Origin: Demequina capsici
GTDB taxonomy: Bacteria > Actinomycetota > Actinomycetes > Actinomycetales > Demequinaceae
Assembly: GCF_032102965.1 (NCBI RefSeq)
Contig: NZ_CP134880.1
Coordinates: 2,852,001-2,916,000 of the forward strand
Length of the DNA: 64,000 bases
Reading direction: 5' to 3'
In this document: piece after piece, positions 38,024 to 46,540 of the stretch
How the letters are laid out: each line of letters starts with the position of its first letter
Numbering within the stretch: the stretch's first letter is position 1
Translations under genes and position numbers: made by a program
Notes under the pieces: model-generated
What the model saw: the letters and a program-made list of their open reading frames with translations, nothing else
What the model was told of the DNA's origin: nothing
Databases searched by the model: none

Positions 38024-39406
38024 TCAGTCGCCAGAGGTGGGCGGGATCACGAACGTGTGGAACGAGTCAGGATCGAGCGTGACCGCCAGCACCTGGTGAC
38101 CCACCAGGTAGGAGACGTCCGCCGGCGCGCCGCCGTCGTTGTGGGCGACGATCACGAGCGAGCCGTCGGGATTGGTGAACGCGAGCTGGTTCTCGAAGCC
38201 CGAGTAGCTGAGGGTGGGGACGACGCGCGCGCCCACCTGCACCAGGTGCGACACGTGCTTGAGCAGCTGGTACTCGTGGGTGAGCCTGTGCTCACGGGTG
38301 TGGGGGTCGACGACCACGAAGGAGTTCTGGGACCAGCCCCACCGGCTGACTCCGCCCTCGAGCAGCGCCATGTTCCAGTACATGTAGGCCGTGGCGCCGT
38401 TGTTGAAGAAGGCGCGCATGATCTGCCAGGCATGACGTGCGTGGCGCCAGTCGTTGCGCCCGTCGCCGCACTCCTGCTCTGTCTGCCAGATGGGCAGGTC
38501 GGGGTTGTCGTGGTGAACGAAGGGCACCGCACCCCTCCCGGCCCATTGGGCTCCCAGGCCACGAACCCACGGCGAGGCCTCCGGGTCGTCGAGCACCCGG
38601 GTGACCATGCCGTCGTCCGCGCGCTCGAGCGTGCCGAGGAACACCTGCACGTCGCGCGCGTCCATCTCGGGGCCCAGGACCCGGATGAAGCGCGCGAGCG
38701 ACTCGGGCGTCCACGTGCAGCTGGGGAACGGCTGCGCGGAGTTGAACTCGTTCTGAGGCATCACGGTGTCGATGCGGATGCCGCGCTGGGCGTACGCGTC
38801 GATGAAGCGACCGAAGTAGCGCGCATAGGCCGTCAGGTGGGCGTCGTCGACCAGGAACATGTCCGTGCCCTCGTGGCCCACCTGGTCCTCGCGCAGTCCG
38901 TTCTGGACGTTGCCGAAGGCGGGGTGCGGCATGGCGCCGGCGTAGTGTCCGTTGGACTTCATCCATGTGGGCGGGCTCCAGGGGGACGCCCAGAGCCGCA
39001 GGCCGGGCCGTTGCTGCTGCGCGGCGTGGATGAACGGCAGCAGGGTCTGCTCGTCATGCTCGATGCTGAAGTGGTCGAGAGCGAGGTCCCCGGGCTGCTC
39101 GTCATAGGAGTACCAGTCGCGGGAGAAGTCGTTGGCGCCGACCGGCATGCGGCACAGGCTCAGGTTGAGGCCCGCGCCAGGCGCGAACAGGTCGCGCAGG
39201 ATGTCCTCGCGGGCGTCGGCGTCGAGGAGGGCGAGCGCGTCCCAGCCCATCTCGTTGAAGGACGCGCCGAATCCCTCGATGGTCTGCTGAGGGTTGTCCA
39301 GCTGCAGCAGGACCGACGGCATGGCGCTCACCGCGCTCAGGGACGGTGCCTCGCGCTCCTGCCAGGCCAGGTGCTCGGTGGTCGTGATCCAGCGGATCGG
39401 ATTCAT
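38024..39406 (-). CDS. Glycoside hydrolase family 30 enzyme, 460 aa
   Basis: The sequence has the GH30 barrel motifs TIEGFGASFNEMGWDAL at the start, RMPVGANDFS, and LWASPWSPPTWMKSNGHYAG. The acid/base is probably Glu220 in MPQNEFN and the nucleophile Glu310 in IWQTEQEC. A beta-sandwich subdomain (SLVIVAHNDGGAPADVSYLV) ends the protein. GH30 members cleave beta-1,6-glucans, glucosylceramide or xylans. No signal peptide is present, so an intracellular oligosaccharide is the likely substrate. The ATG at 39406 follows AAAGGAGG. AAACC and GGTTT at 39456-39478 form a small inverted repeat upstream. Confidence 0.87.
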   Translation of the reverse strand: MNPIRWITTTEHLAWQEREAPSLSAVSAMPSVLLQLDNPQQTIEGFGASFNEMGWDALALLDADAREDILRDLFAPGAGLNLSLCRMPVGANDFSRDWYSYDEQPGDLALDHFSIEHDEQTLLPFIHAAQQQRPGLRLWASPWSPPTWMKSNGHYAGAMPHPAFGNVQNGLREDQVGHEGTDMFLVDDAHLTAYARYFGRFIDAYAQRGIRIDTVMPQNEFNSAQPFPSCTWTPESLARFIRVLGPEMDARDVQVFLGTLERADDGMVTRVLDDPEASPWVRGLGAQWAGRGAVPFVHHDNPDLPIWQTEQECGDGRNDWRHARHAWQIMRAFFNNGATAYMYWNMALLEGGVSRWGWSQNSFVVVDPHTREHRLTHEYQLLKHVSHLVQVGARVVPTLSYSGFENQLAFTNPDGSLVIVAHNDGGAPADVSYLVGHQVLAVTLDPDSFHTFVIPPTSGD

Positions 39407-39544
39407 GGCGTCGTCGCCTCCTTTGGCGTCGCGGCAGCTGCAGTCCCTCGCTTTCAAACCCTAGCATTCGCTTGGTTTTACATGGAAGCCCTCACGCGGT
39501 CCCTGCCTCACCATGATTGCCAGCACTGACGCGCGCCGCCCACA

Positions 39545-41221
39545 ATGGCTGGCGTGACCGAGATCCTTGTAGCGCTGCTCGCCGTCCTCGCTGTCACCGC
39601 CGCCGCGGCCGTCGGCGGCCCCCGGCTGGGCGTCGCCTCGCCGCTGATGCTCGTCGCGGTCGGCGTGGCCGCGAGCCTCCTCCCGTCGCTGGGATCCATC
39701 GAGGTCGAACCCGAATGGATCCTCGAAGGACTGCTGCCGCCGCTGCTGTACTCGTCCGCGGTATCGATGCCCGCGATGAACTTCCGACGCGAGTTCACGT
39801 CCATCAGCGCGTTGTCCGTCACGCTCGTCATCGCCACGTCGCTCGCGCTCGGCCTGTTCTTCATGTGGGCCGTACCTGGACTGGGGTTCGCCTGGGGCGT
39901 GGCGCTCGGAGCGATCGTGAGCCCGACGGACGCGGTTGCCACGTCCATCGTGAAGCGCCACCCGGTCTCCAAGCGCGTGATCTCCATGCTCGACGGCGAG
40001 AGCCTCATCAACGACGCCTCCGCGCTGGTGCTGCTGCGCACCGCGATCGTCGGGACCGCGGCGACGTTCTCCCTGTGGGGCGCCGCAGGCACGTTCGCCT
40101 ACTCGGTGATCGTCGCCGTCCTGATCGGCGGAGCGATCGGCATGCTCAACCTCAAGGTGCGCGCCCGAGTGAAGGAGCCGACGGTCAGCACCGTCATCTC
40201 CTTCATGGTGCCCTTCGCGGCTTCGCTGCCCGCGGAGCTCCTCGGGGCGTCCGGGCTGGTGGCAGCCGTGGTCGCAGGCCTCGTCGCCGGCATCCGCGCG
40301 CCCCGAGAGATCTCCCCGCAGAATCGACTCTCCGACACCCTCAACTGGCGGACCATGGACCTGGTGCTCGAGAGCATCGTGTTCCTGCTCATGGGCTTGC
40401 AGCTGCGCTCGGTCGTGACGCACGTGCAGGACAACGTGGGCGGGACGGGCACCGCCGCGCTGATCGCTCTCGCGGCGCTAGGACTCACCCTGGCCGTGCG
40501 CACCGCGTTCGTCGGCCCCCTGCTGGTGGGCCTCAAGCGGAAGGCCGCGCGGAAGGTGCAGGCGCAGGAGCGCCTTGTCAGGCTTCGAGACAAGATCGAC
40601 ACCGCGGTGCACGACGAGCAGCGCTCCGAGCCGTACGTGTTCAAGGGCCGCGAGTTCTCCGAACGGCAGACGCTGCAGGTCCGCCAGCGGATCGCGCGCT
40701 CACTCGCCGACATCGACTACTTCGTGCGCGCCCCTCTCGGCTGGCGCGAGGGCGCCGTCGTCGTGTGGGCGGGTATGCGCGGAGCCGTCACCGTCGCCGC
40801 CGTGCAGACGCTTCCTGCACAGACCCCGCACCGGTCGCTCCTGGTGCTGATCGCGTTCCTCGTGGCGCTCTTCTCACTGCTGCTCCAGGGCGGCACCATG
40901 GGCCTCTTCCTCCGGATCATCGCGCCGCCGGAACCCGTCGACGTCGCTGCGCTCGACAGGGCGGAGCGCGCCGAGGTGCTGGACCTGCTGCGTGAGCGCG
41001 CACGCGCCATCGCCCCGCCAGAGGTATCCGAGGACGCGGCTCGGGAGACGAAGCTCGAGGCTGCGCGCACGCACCGCCTCGAGGTTCTCGCCGCCCAACG
41101 GGCGGCCCTGCTCGACGCCCGCGCCGACGGCAGGTTCGACGCGGACGTGCTCGAGTCCGAGCTGGCGAACCTGGACGCGACGGAGATCGCGATCGAGCTT
41201 CGCGGCCGCGGCCGTCTGTAG
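39545..41221 (+). CDS. CPA1-family Na+/H+ antiporter, 558 aa
   Basis: About 12 transmembrane helices cover residues 1-420. The ion-binding motifs are GAIVSPTDAVATSIV and LDGESLINDASALVLLRTAI, with the Asp and Glu-Asn-Asp characteristic of NhaP/NHE-type exchangers, and MRGAVTVAAVQTLP on a later helix. A cytoplasmic tail of about 120 residues, rich in Glu, Arg and Ala, ends the protein and probably has a regulatory role. It is monocistronic. Confidence 0.9.
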   Translation: MAGVTEILVALLAVLAVTAAAAVGGPRLGVASPLMLVAVGVAASLLPSLGSIEVEPEWILEGLLPPLLYSSAVSMPAMNFRREFTSISALSVTLVIATSLALGLFFMWAVPGLGFAWGVALGAIVSPTDAVATSIVKRHPVSKRVISMLDGESLINDASALVLLRTAIVGTAATFSLWGAAGTFAYSVIVAVLIGGAIGMLNLKVRARVKEPTVSTVISFMVPFAASLPAELLGASGLVAAVVAGLVAGIRAPREISPQNRLSDTLNWRTMDLVLESIVFLLMGLQLRSVVTHVQDNVGGTGTAALIALAALGLTLAVRTAFVGPLLVGLKRKAARKVQAQERLVRLRDKIDTAVHDEQRSEPYVFKGREFSERQTLQVRQRIARSLADIDYFVRAPLGWREGAVVVWAGMRGAVTVAAVQTLPAQTPHRSLLVLIAFLVALFSLLLQGGTMGLFLRIIAPPEPVDVAALDRAERAEVLDLLRERARAIAPPEVSEDAARETKLEAARTHRLEVLAAQRAALLDARADGRFDADVLESELANLDATEIAIELRGRGRL

Positions 41222-41279
41222 GGCGTGCCTGGCGAACGGACACGCGCCGAGGTACGGATCAGGGCACGTGATCGCGAGC

Positions 41280-41328
41280 CATCGGTGCTGAGAGCAGGCC
41301 CTTCGCCCGCCGGGACGCGCCACCGATG
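41280..41328. terminator. Possible terminator between convergent genes
   Basis: CATCGGTG and CACCGATG are perfect 8-base arms separated by 33 bases, which contain a smaller GC-rich hairpin. They lie between the antiporter stop (41221) and the MarR stop (41381). Confidence 0.35.
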
Positions 41329-41380
41329 CGAGGCACTGTCGAGTCGTGGCGCCCTGCAGGCTCCTCCGCGCACCAGCCTT

Positions 41381-41806
41381 CTAGTTGCCCAGCATCGCGT
41401 TGAGTGCGCTGCGCAGGGCATTGCGCTGCTCGTCTGTGAGTGCCGCTGTCAGCTGCGCGTTCGCCTCGGCGACGAGGGGTTGCAGGCGGATCCGTTCCGC
41501 GAGCCCGCGCTCGGTGAGGGTCACGACGTTGCGGCGAGCGTCAGCCGAGTCACGCTCACGTGCGACGAGCCCACGCCGCTCCATCCGCGTCACCAGGTCG
41601 GCCACGGTCGAGCGGTCCAGGTCCACCTCATCGCACAGCTCCCGCTGGCTCGCGCTGCCGCGGCGATCGAGGACGACCAGGATCGAGTACTGGACGCTCG
41701 TGATCTCCGTGGAGACGATGCGCGACCACGCGGCCAGGTGCGCCTGCTGGGCGCGGCGGATCAGGTACCCGGTGTGCCGTTGCGGCTCCTGCTCGGTGTC
41801 GCTCAC
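41381..41806 (-). CDS. MarR-family transcriptional regulator, 141 aa
   Basis: The winged helix-turn-helix is clear: ITSVQYSILVVLDRRGSASQ, then LCDEVDLDRSTVADLVTRME, and the wing RDSADARRNVVTLTERG. Dimerisation helices lie at both ends. It follows the flavin monooxygenase gene by 7 bases in the same direction and probably regulates it in response to a phenolic ligand, as MarR proteins linked to aromatic catabolism do. Confidence 0.88.
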   Translation of the reverse strand: MSDTEQEPQRHTGYLIRRAQQAHLAAWSRIVSTEITSVQYSILVVLDRRGSASQRELCDEVDLDRSTVADLVTRMERRGLVARERDSADARRNVVTLTERGLAERIRLQPLVAEANAQLTAALTDEQRNALRSALNAMLGN

Positions 41807-41813
41807 CGGTCGA

Positions 41814-43724
41814 TCATGACAGAGCGATCGGCGCCTGCTCCAGGAGCACCGGCTCGAAGACCGCGCTCAGCTCGGCACGGGCCGTGAGAGGCAGCACGTG
41901 CGCCACGTACTGGTCAGGTCGGACGATGACGAGCGCGCCGTCGTCCCCGATGCCGCGCGCGGCGAAGACGTCGTCGGCCGGGTCCACGGCCCAGACCTTC
42001 TCCCAGTCCTGCAGGCCGAACGGGCCGGAGCGCGGCAGCAGCATCTGGGGCAACGAGGTGATGTCGACGTCGTGGTGGCCCGAGCGGAGGATCGCGTGGA
42101 CGTCGAACACCGAGTCCAGATCCGCGTCGTCCCGCTGGAACCGATGCACGGGTGAGTCCGGCGAGTCGGTGAGCCAGGCCGCGAGCGCCAGCAGCTGCTC
42201 CCCGGTCCGGTCGCCGAACGCGTAGAGACGCCAACGTCCGTCGGCGGTGTGCGCGTGACCCAGGTGCATCCCCCGGGCGTCGGCGACGCGGACAGCGCGC
42301 GCCGAGTGGAAGCGGGTGCCGATCTCGAAGCCTGTCGCGAGCGCCTGGTGGGCGCCGTCGCCGGTGAGGCTCGACGGCCGGTAGCGGGTGGCGAGCCCCG
42401 CGGTGTAGCGGCCCTGCCGCGCGTACTCGGTCTGCATCTCGTCGGGGGTGACGCCGCCGAGCTCGGGGTGCTCGGGGTCGGTAGTGGGCTGCGCGATGAA
42501 CGCGGACCAGAACTTGTCGAACTCGATCAGGTCCCGCGCGACGCTCTGGCGCTCCTCGGAGTAGGTGTCCAGCAGGCTCTCGGGCGAGCGGCCCTCGAGC
42601 ACGGCGGCGAGCTTCCAGCCCAGGTTGAACGCGTCCTGGATGGAGACGTTCATGCCCTGGCCGGCCTTCGCGGAGTGGGTGTGGCAGGCGTCGCCCGCGA
42701 TGAAGACGTGGGGGCGGCGGAGGCCGACGAGGTCGTCGGGCACGTCGTCGAAGCGGTCGGTGAGCCGCTGTCCCACCTCGTAGACGGAGGACCAGGCCAC
42801 GGACCGCACGTCGATCTTGTACGGGTGCAGGATCGAGTTGGCGATCTCGGTCAGCTGCTCGGCGGTGGTCTGGCGGATCGCGCTGTCGCCGGCGGGCACC
42901 TCACCCAGGTCCACGTAGCAGCGGACCATGCTGCCGCCCTCGCGGGGGATCATCAGCAGGCTGCCCTTGCCGGCGGACTGGATGACGTTCTTGGTGCGCC
43001 AGTCGGGGAAGTCGGTGGTGGCCAGGACGTCCATGACGCCCCACGCGTGGTTGGCGGCGTCGCCGACGAGCTCGCGGCCGATGGCTCGGCGGACGTTGCT
43101 GCGTGCGCCGTCGCAGCCGACCACGTACCGGGCCCGGACGACGCGCTCCTCGCCTTGGTGCTCGCCCGCGGTGTGGTGCAGCGTCACCAGGACGGGGTGA
43201 TCGCCCTCCCCCACGGTGAGGTCCGACAGCTCGACGCCGTAGTCGACCTCGAGGCGGCTGGCGGACTTGGCGGCATGGTCCAGCAGGTACTGCTGCATGC
43301 GCGCCTGGTTGACGATCACGTGAGGGAACTCGCTCAGGCCGTCGGGGGTGTCCTGCACCCATCCTGTGCGGGTGATCCTGTCGCGGTCCTCGGGCGACGG
43401 GCCCCAGAAGCGGACCTCGTTGACCCAGTACGCCTCACGCAGGAGCGCGTCGGCGAGGCCGAACGTCTGGAGCGTCTCGACGGTCCTGCAGGCGACGCCG
43501 TCGGCGTGCCCGAGCTCGAGCGGGGCGGCGCGCCGTTCGATGACGCGGGTCCCGATGCCGGGGAAGGCCGCGAGCTGTGCGGCGAGCACCGCTCCGGCAG
43601 GGCCGGTGCCAACGATGAGCACGTCGACCTCGTCGGGGATGTCGGCGGTGCGGGCCTTGGCCTGTGGCGAGGCGGGCTTCAGGTCGGGGTCGCCGGGGCG
43701 GTAGCCGTCGCGGTAGAACTGCAT
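41814..43724 (-). CDS. FAD-dependent aromatic monooxygenase (phenol/3-hydroxybenzoate hydroxylase type), 636 aa
   Basis: This class A flavoprotein hydroxylase has FAD motifs VLIVGTGPAGAVLAAQLAAF (residues ~36-54), VVGCDGARSNVRR and FIAGDACHTHSAKAGQGMN. The C-terminal ~180 residues match the thioredoxin-like phenol-hydroxylase dimerisation domain (TGFEIGTRFHSARAV, ending VIVRPDQYVAHVLPL). The closest functional class is 3-hydroxybenzoate 4-hydroxylase (MobA) or phenol 2-monooxygenase; the substrate cannot be fixed from sequence alone. Co-transcribed with a MarR regulator. Confidence 0.87.
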   Translation of the reverse strand: MQFYRDGYRPGDPDLKPASPQAKARTADIPDEVDVLIVGTGPAGAVLAAQLAAFPGIGTRVIERRAAPLELGHADGVACRTVETLQTFGLADALLREAYWVNEVRFWGPSPEDRDRITRTGWVQDTPDGLSEFPHVIVNQARMQQYLLDHAAKSASRLEVDYGVELSDLTVGEGDHPVLVTLHHTAGEHQGEERVVRARYVVGCDGARSNVRRAIGRELVGDAANHAWGVMDVLATTDFPDWRTKNVIQSAGKGSLLMIPREGGSMVRCYVDLGEVPAGDSAIRQTTAEQLTEIANSILHPYKIDVRSVAWSSVYEVGQRLTDRFDDVPDDLVGLRRPHVFIAGDACHTHSAKAGQGMNVSIQDAFNLGWKLAAVLEGRSPESLLDTYSEERQSVARDLIEFDKFWSAFIAQPTTDPEHPELGGVTPDEMQTEYARQGRYTAGLATRYRPSSLTGDGAHQALATGFEIGTRFHSARAVRVADARGMHLGHAHTADGRWRLYAFGDRTGEQLLALAAWLTDSPDSPVHRFQRDDADLDSVFDVHAILRSGHHDVDITSLPQMLLPRSGPFGLQDWEKVWAVDPADDVFAARGIGDDGALVIVRPDQYVAHVLPLTARAELSAVFEPVLLEQAPIALS

Positions 43725-43785
43725 GGCTGATCTCCTTTGATCAGTGATGCTTCCGGGGTGCAGTCACGATAGGTCAGTACCCCAA

Positions 43786-43797
43786 CGATTTCAATCG
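43786..43797. promoter_or_regulatory. Short palindrome upstream of the monooxygenase, MarR-site candidate
   Basis: CGATT-TC-AATCG lies 62 bases upstream of the monooxygenase start, in the only AT-rich stretch of this divergent intergenic region. MarR proteins bind palindromes of about this size, but the match is not specific. Confidence 0.35.
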
Positions 43798-43890
43798 ATA
43801 CGTCACGCTCTCCGCGTTCTCCCTGGCAGAGCGCTCCCTGTCAGATCGCCCGACTACAGTGGCACCGTCCCCAGGAAGGCGAGCATCGTC

Positions 43891-44583
43891 ATGGCATCGA
43901 GCCCCACGCACCGCCGCGCGGCGCAACCCGAGAAGGGCCTGCAGCCGCCGCGTCAGCCGGCACTGGCGCTCGACGACCTGGCGGAGGGCTTCCCTGGAGA
44001 CCTCACCCCGCACGACCGCTGCGACGGGCTCCGCTTCGCGGACGTGGACCTCGCGGGACGTGACCTCACGGGCACGACCATCGCCGAATGCGAGCTGACC
44101 GGCTGCGACCTCCACGAGACCCGGCTCGACCTGTCCCGCATCCTCGAGACCCGCATCGTCCGAGCGAACGCGCCCGTCCTGAAGGCCGCCCGCTCCACGT
44201 GGCACGAGGCCCGCATCGAGTCGTCGCGGCTCGGTGCCGTCGAGCTCTACGAGGCCGAGCTCGACACGTTCGCGATCACCCGATCGAAGCTCTCGTTCGT
44301 CAACCTACGCGGCGCGACCCTCAAGGACGTCACCCTCACCGACTGCGTGATCGACGAGCTGGATCTCAGCCAGGCCACCGCCGAGCGGATCGCCTTCCGC
44401 GACTGCCGCATCGACACCCTGCTGCTGCACGGTGCACGCCTGCAGCACGTCGACCTCACCGGCGCCGATCTGCACACCATCGGAGGGCTCGACTCGGCGC
44501 GCGGCATCGTCGTCAGCTCCGAGCAGCTGCTGGACCTGGCGCCGGTGATGGCGGCGCACCTGGGCATCATCGTCAGCGACTGA
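43891..44583 (+). CDS. Pentapeptide-repeat protein, 230 aa
   Basis: From about residue 45 the sequence is a series of A(D/N)LXX-like pentapeptides: LRFADVDLAGRDLTGTTI, CELTGCDLHETRLDLSRI and ARLQHVDLTGADLHTIGGL. These build a right-handed quadrilateral beta-helix. Some members of the family protect DNA gyrase by mimicking DNA, but most have unknown function, and nothing here is specific. The ATG at 43891 follows AGGAAGG. Confidence 0.82.
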   Translation: MASSPTHRRAAQPEKGLQPPRQPALALDDLAEGFPGDLTPHDRCDGLRFADVDLAGRDLTGTTIAECELTGCDLHETRLDLSRILETRIVRANAPVLKAARSTWHEARIESSRLGAVELYEAELDTFAITRSKLSFVNLRGATLKDVTLTDCVIDELDLSQATAERIAFRDCRIDTLLLHGARLQHVDLTGADLHTIGGLDSARGIVVSSEQLLDLAPVMAAHLGIIVSD

Positions 44584-44695
44584 ACGTTCGACGCCGGTCC
44601 GCCACCGCCTCGTCCGGCACGCGCGGAGCAGATTGCCTGGAATCCTCGCCGCGAGCGCGATACGTTGCCAAGGGGCTGTCATCAGGAGGGCGCGC

Positions 44696-45469
44696 ATGGA
44701 TCGACGCAGGGGGATCCACGTCGGCTGGATGCTGCTCGCCGTCGTGTTCGCGCTCGCGGCGGTGTTCCTGTGGCAGGTCCAGACCGGCACCTGCACGGAC
44801 TGGGTGGATGCGCCCGGCGAGTGCACGGTCTCCCCCGTGCCGAGGATCTCCGCGGGGATCCTCCTGCTGCTGGCGGCGGGCTTCGCCCTGAAGGCGTTCA
44901 CGGCGAACGTCGGCGCGGAGCAGGCGTTCCAGTCGCCGCTGAGCGTGACCGCTGACATGCCTAGGCGCGTGGCGCGGCTCCTCTACCGGCGCGACCGGTG
45001 GGGGCTCGACTACGCGCCCGACGTTCCTCCGTGCGCTCCCCCGGTGTCGCAGGCAGCGGACGCGGTCGCGCGGCGCGAGCAGTACGGCGCGATGCTCACG
45101 TCGATATGGGACGACGCGGTGGCCACCGAGCACGTCGACCTTCCCGTCGGGCCGGATGACGGCCCGCAGCTGTGGGCCGCGCTGGGCGAGGGTGTCGACG
45201 CTGACGACGGTGCGTCGCTCCGCGCGTGGACCGCGGCGCGTCATCAGGAGTTCGTCGCCACCGCCACGCAAGGGCCGCGTCACGATCCCGCGTGGCTGGC
45301 ACGCGAGACGATGCTGACGGCTTCCCCCACGGTGTTGCGGCACATCGCCGTGCTGCCGGTGGCCGGCGACTGGCTGCAGATCTCAGGGACGACGGTGCTC
45401 GTGTCCTTCGCGCTGTACCGCGACCCGAAACGTTTCCTCGCGGCGCTCCACGAGCGGCTCGCGGGCTAG
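44696..45469 (+). CDS. Hypothetical two-helix membrane protein, 257 aa
   Basis: I do not recognise the family. The ATG at 44696 follows AGGAGGG. Two transmembrane helices near the N-terminus (HVGWMLLAVVFALAAVFLWQ and ISAGILLLLAAGFALKAFT) flank a loop with two Cys residues (TGTCTDWVDAPGECTV) that probably form an extracytoplasmic disulfide. The remaining 180 residues are soluble and cytoplasmic in this topology. A Ser/Thr/Val-rich end includes WLQISGTTVLVSFALYRDPK. Confidence 0.65.
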   Translation: MDRRRGIHVGWMLLAVVFALAAVFLWQVQTGTCTDWVDAPGECTVSPVPRISAGILLLLAAGFALKAFTANVGAEQAFQSPLSVTADMPRRVARLLYRRDRWGLDYAPDVPPCAPPVSQAADAVARREQYGAMLTSIWDDAVATEHVDLPVGPDDGPQLWAALGEGVDADDGASLRAWTAARHQEFVATATQGPRHDPAWLARETMLTASPTVLRHIAVLPVAGDWLQISGTTVLVSFALYRDPKRFLAALHERLAG

Positions 45470-45493
45470 TGCAGCACCGCCGACCTCACACGG

Positions 45494-46444
45494 TCAGGAG
45501 GCGATCGGCAGCTCCGGCGCCAAGGCGCCCGCGCGCCATTCGCGCGGAGTCATCCCGTGCTCCCGACGGAAGGCCCGCGTGAAGGTCGTCGCATCGTCGA
45601 ACCCGGCGCTCACCGCGATCTCGCCGATCGACACGTCCGCGAGCGCAGGGTCGGCCAACCGCGCCGTGGCCACGGTCAGCCGCCGGGTGCGCAGATAGTC
45701 GCTGGGAGTCATGCCCACCTCCTCGAACACGTGGTAGACCGTGCGTCGGGAGAGGAAGAACTCCGAGGCGATGTCGTCGACCCTCACGCGTGGGAGGTTG
45801 ACCGACACGAAGTCCTGGATCGCGCGCAGGAGTCCTCCACGAGTCCTGGGCAGTACCCTCGTGCCCTCCGCGGACGCGCGGATCATGGTCGCGGCGAGGT
45901 CCTTCGCCACCTCTGCGGCCGCCTGCGCGCCGCTGGTGCGCGTGAACGAGCCCTGCCGGTGCAGATCGAGAGCGTAGGTGAAGAAGACCCTCGTCGCGTC
46001 GGACGCGGGGACCGTGAGGCGGTTCAGACCGCCGCGGACCGCCTCCGAGGGCGCGTCGAGCGCTGCGCGGGAGACCTGGACGATCAGCTGCTGCTGCCCT
46101 GGCTCGGAGTAGTCGAGGTAGTAGGGCGAGTCCGTCGCGTACATCGACGTGGAGCCTGGTCGGACGGCCACCATCCGCCGGCCCTGGCGCACGGTGCCTC
46201 GCGAGGCGACCTGCAGCGAGAGGTGCAGGTCGTCCACCTCGGCATGGGCGGCGAGGCGCTCGGACCTGTCCACGGTGTGCCCGTCGGTGGCGACGCAGGA
46301 GATCGAGATGCTGTCATCCAGCTCGAGGTGATCCATCCGGCCCGTGAAGCCGGGCTCGAAAGACCCGAAGTTGATCGGGATGAAGCAGCGGCTGACGACC
46401 TCCTGCCATTCGTCCGCGCTGCGTGCCGCGTGAACAACCATCAC
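45494..46444 (-). CDS. AraC-family regulator, FeaR-like, 316 aa
   Basis: An N-terminal AraC-binding-like cupin domain (ISISCVATDGHTVDR, SLQVASRGTVRQGRRMVAVR, ATDSPYYLDYSEPGQQQLIV) is followed by a C-terminal double helix-turn-helix (residues ~215-305: VDDIASEFFLSRRTVYHVFE and IGEIAVSAGFDDATTFTRAF). This plan is that of FeaR, the activator of phenylacetaldehyde dehydrogenase. Here an aldehyde dehydrogenase gene lies directly upstream on the same strand, so it likely activates aromatic aldehyde oxidation and perhaps the linked importer. Confidence 0.87.
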   Translation of the reverse strand: MMVVHAARSADEWQEVVSRCFIPINFGSFEPGFTGRMDHLELDDSISISCVATDGHTVDRSERLAAHAEVDDLHLSLQVASRGTVRQGRRMVAVRPGSTSMYATDSPYYLDYSEPGQQQLIVQVSRAALDAPSEAVRGGLNRLTVPASDATRVFFTYALDLHRQGSFTRTSGAQAAAEVAKDLAATMIRASAEGTRVLPRTRGGLLRAIQDFVSVNLPRVRVDDIASEFFLSRRTVYHVFEEVGMTPSDYLRTRRLTVATARLADPALADVSIGEIAVSAGFDDATTFTRAFRREHGMTPREWRAGALAPELPIAS

Positions 46445-46540
46445 CGCCTCCTTGCGCTGATTCCCGAAAAATAGGCCGCCGCCACGGGATTGTCAACAAG
46501 ATTGCCGACCATCGAGGATGCCCCAGGCCGTATGCCCAGG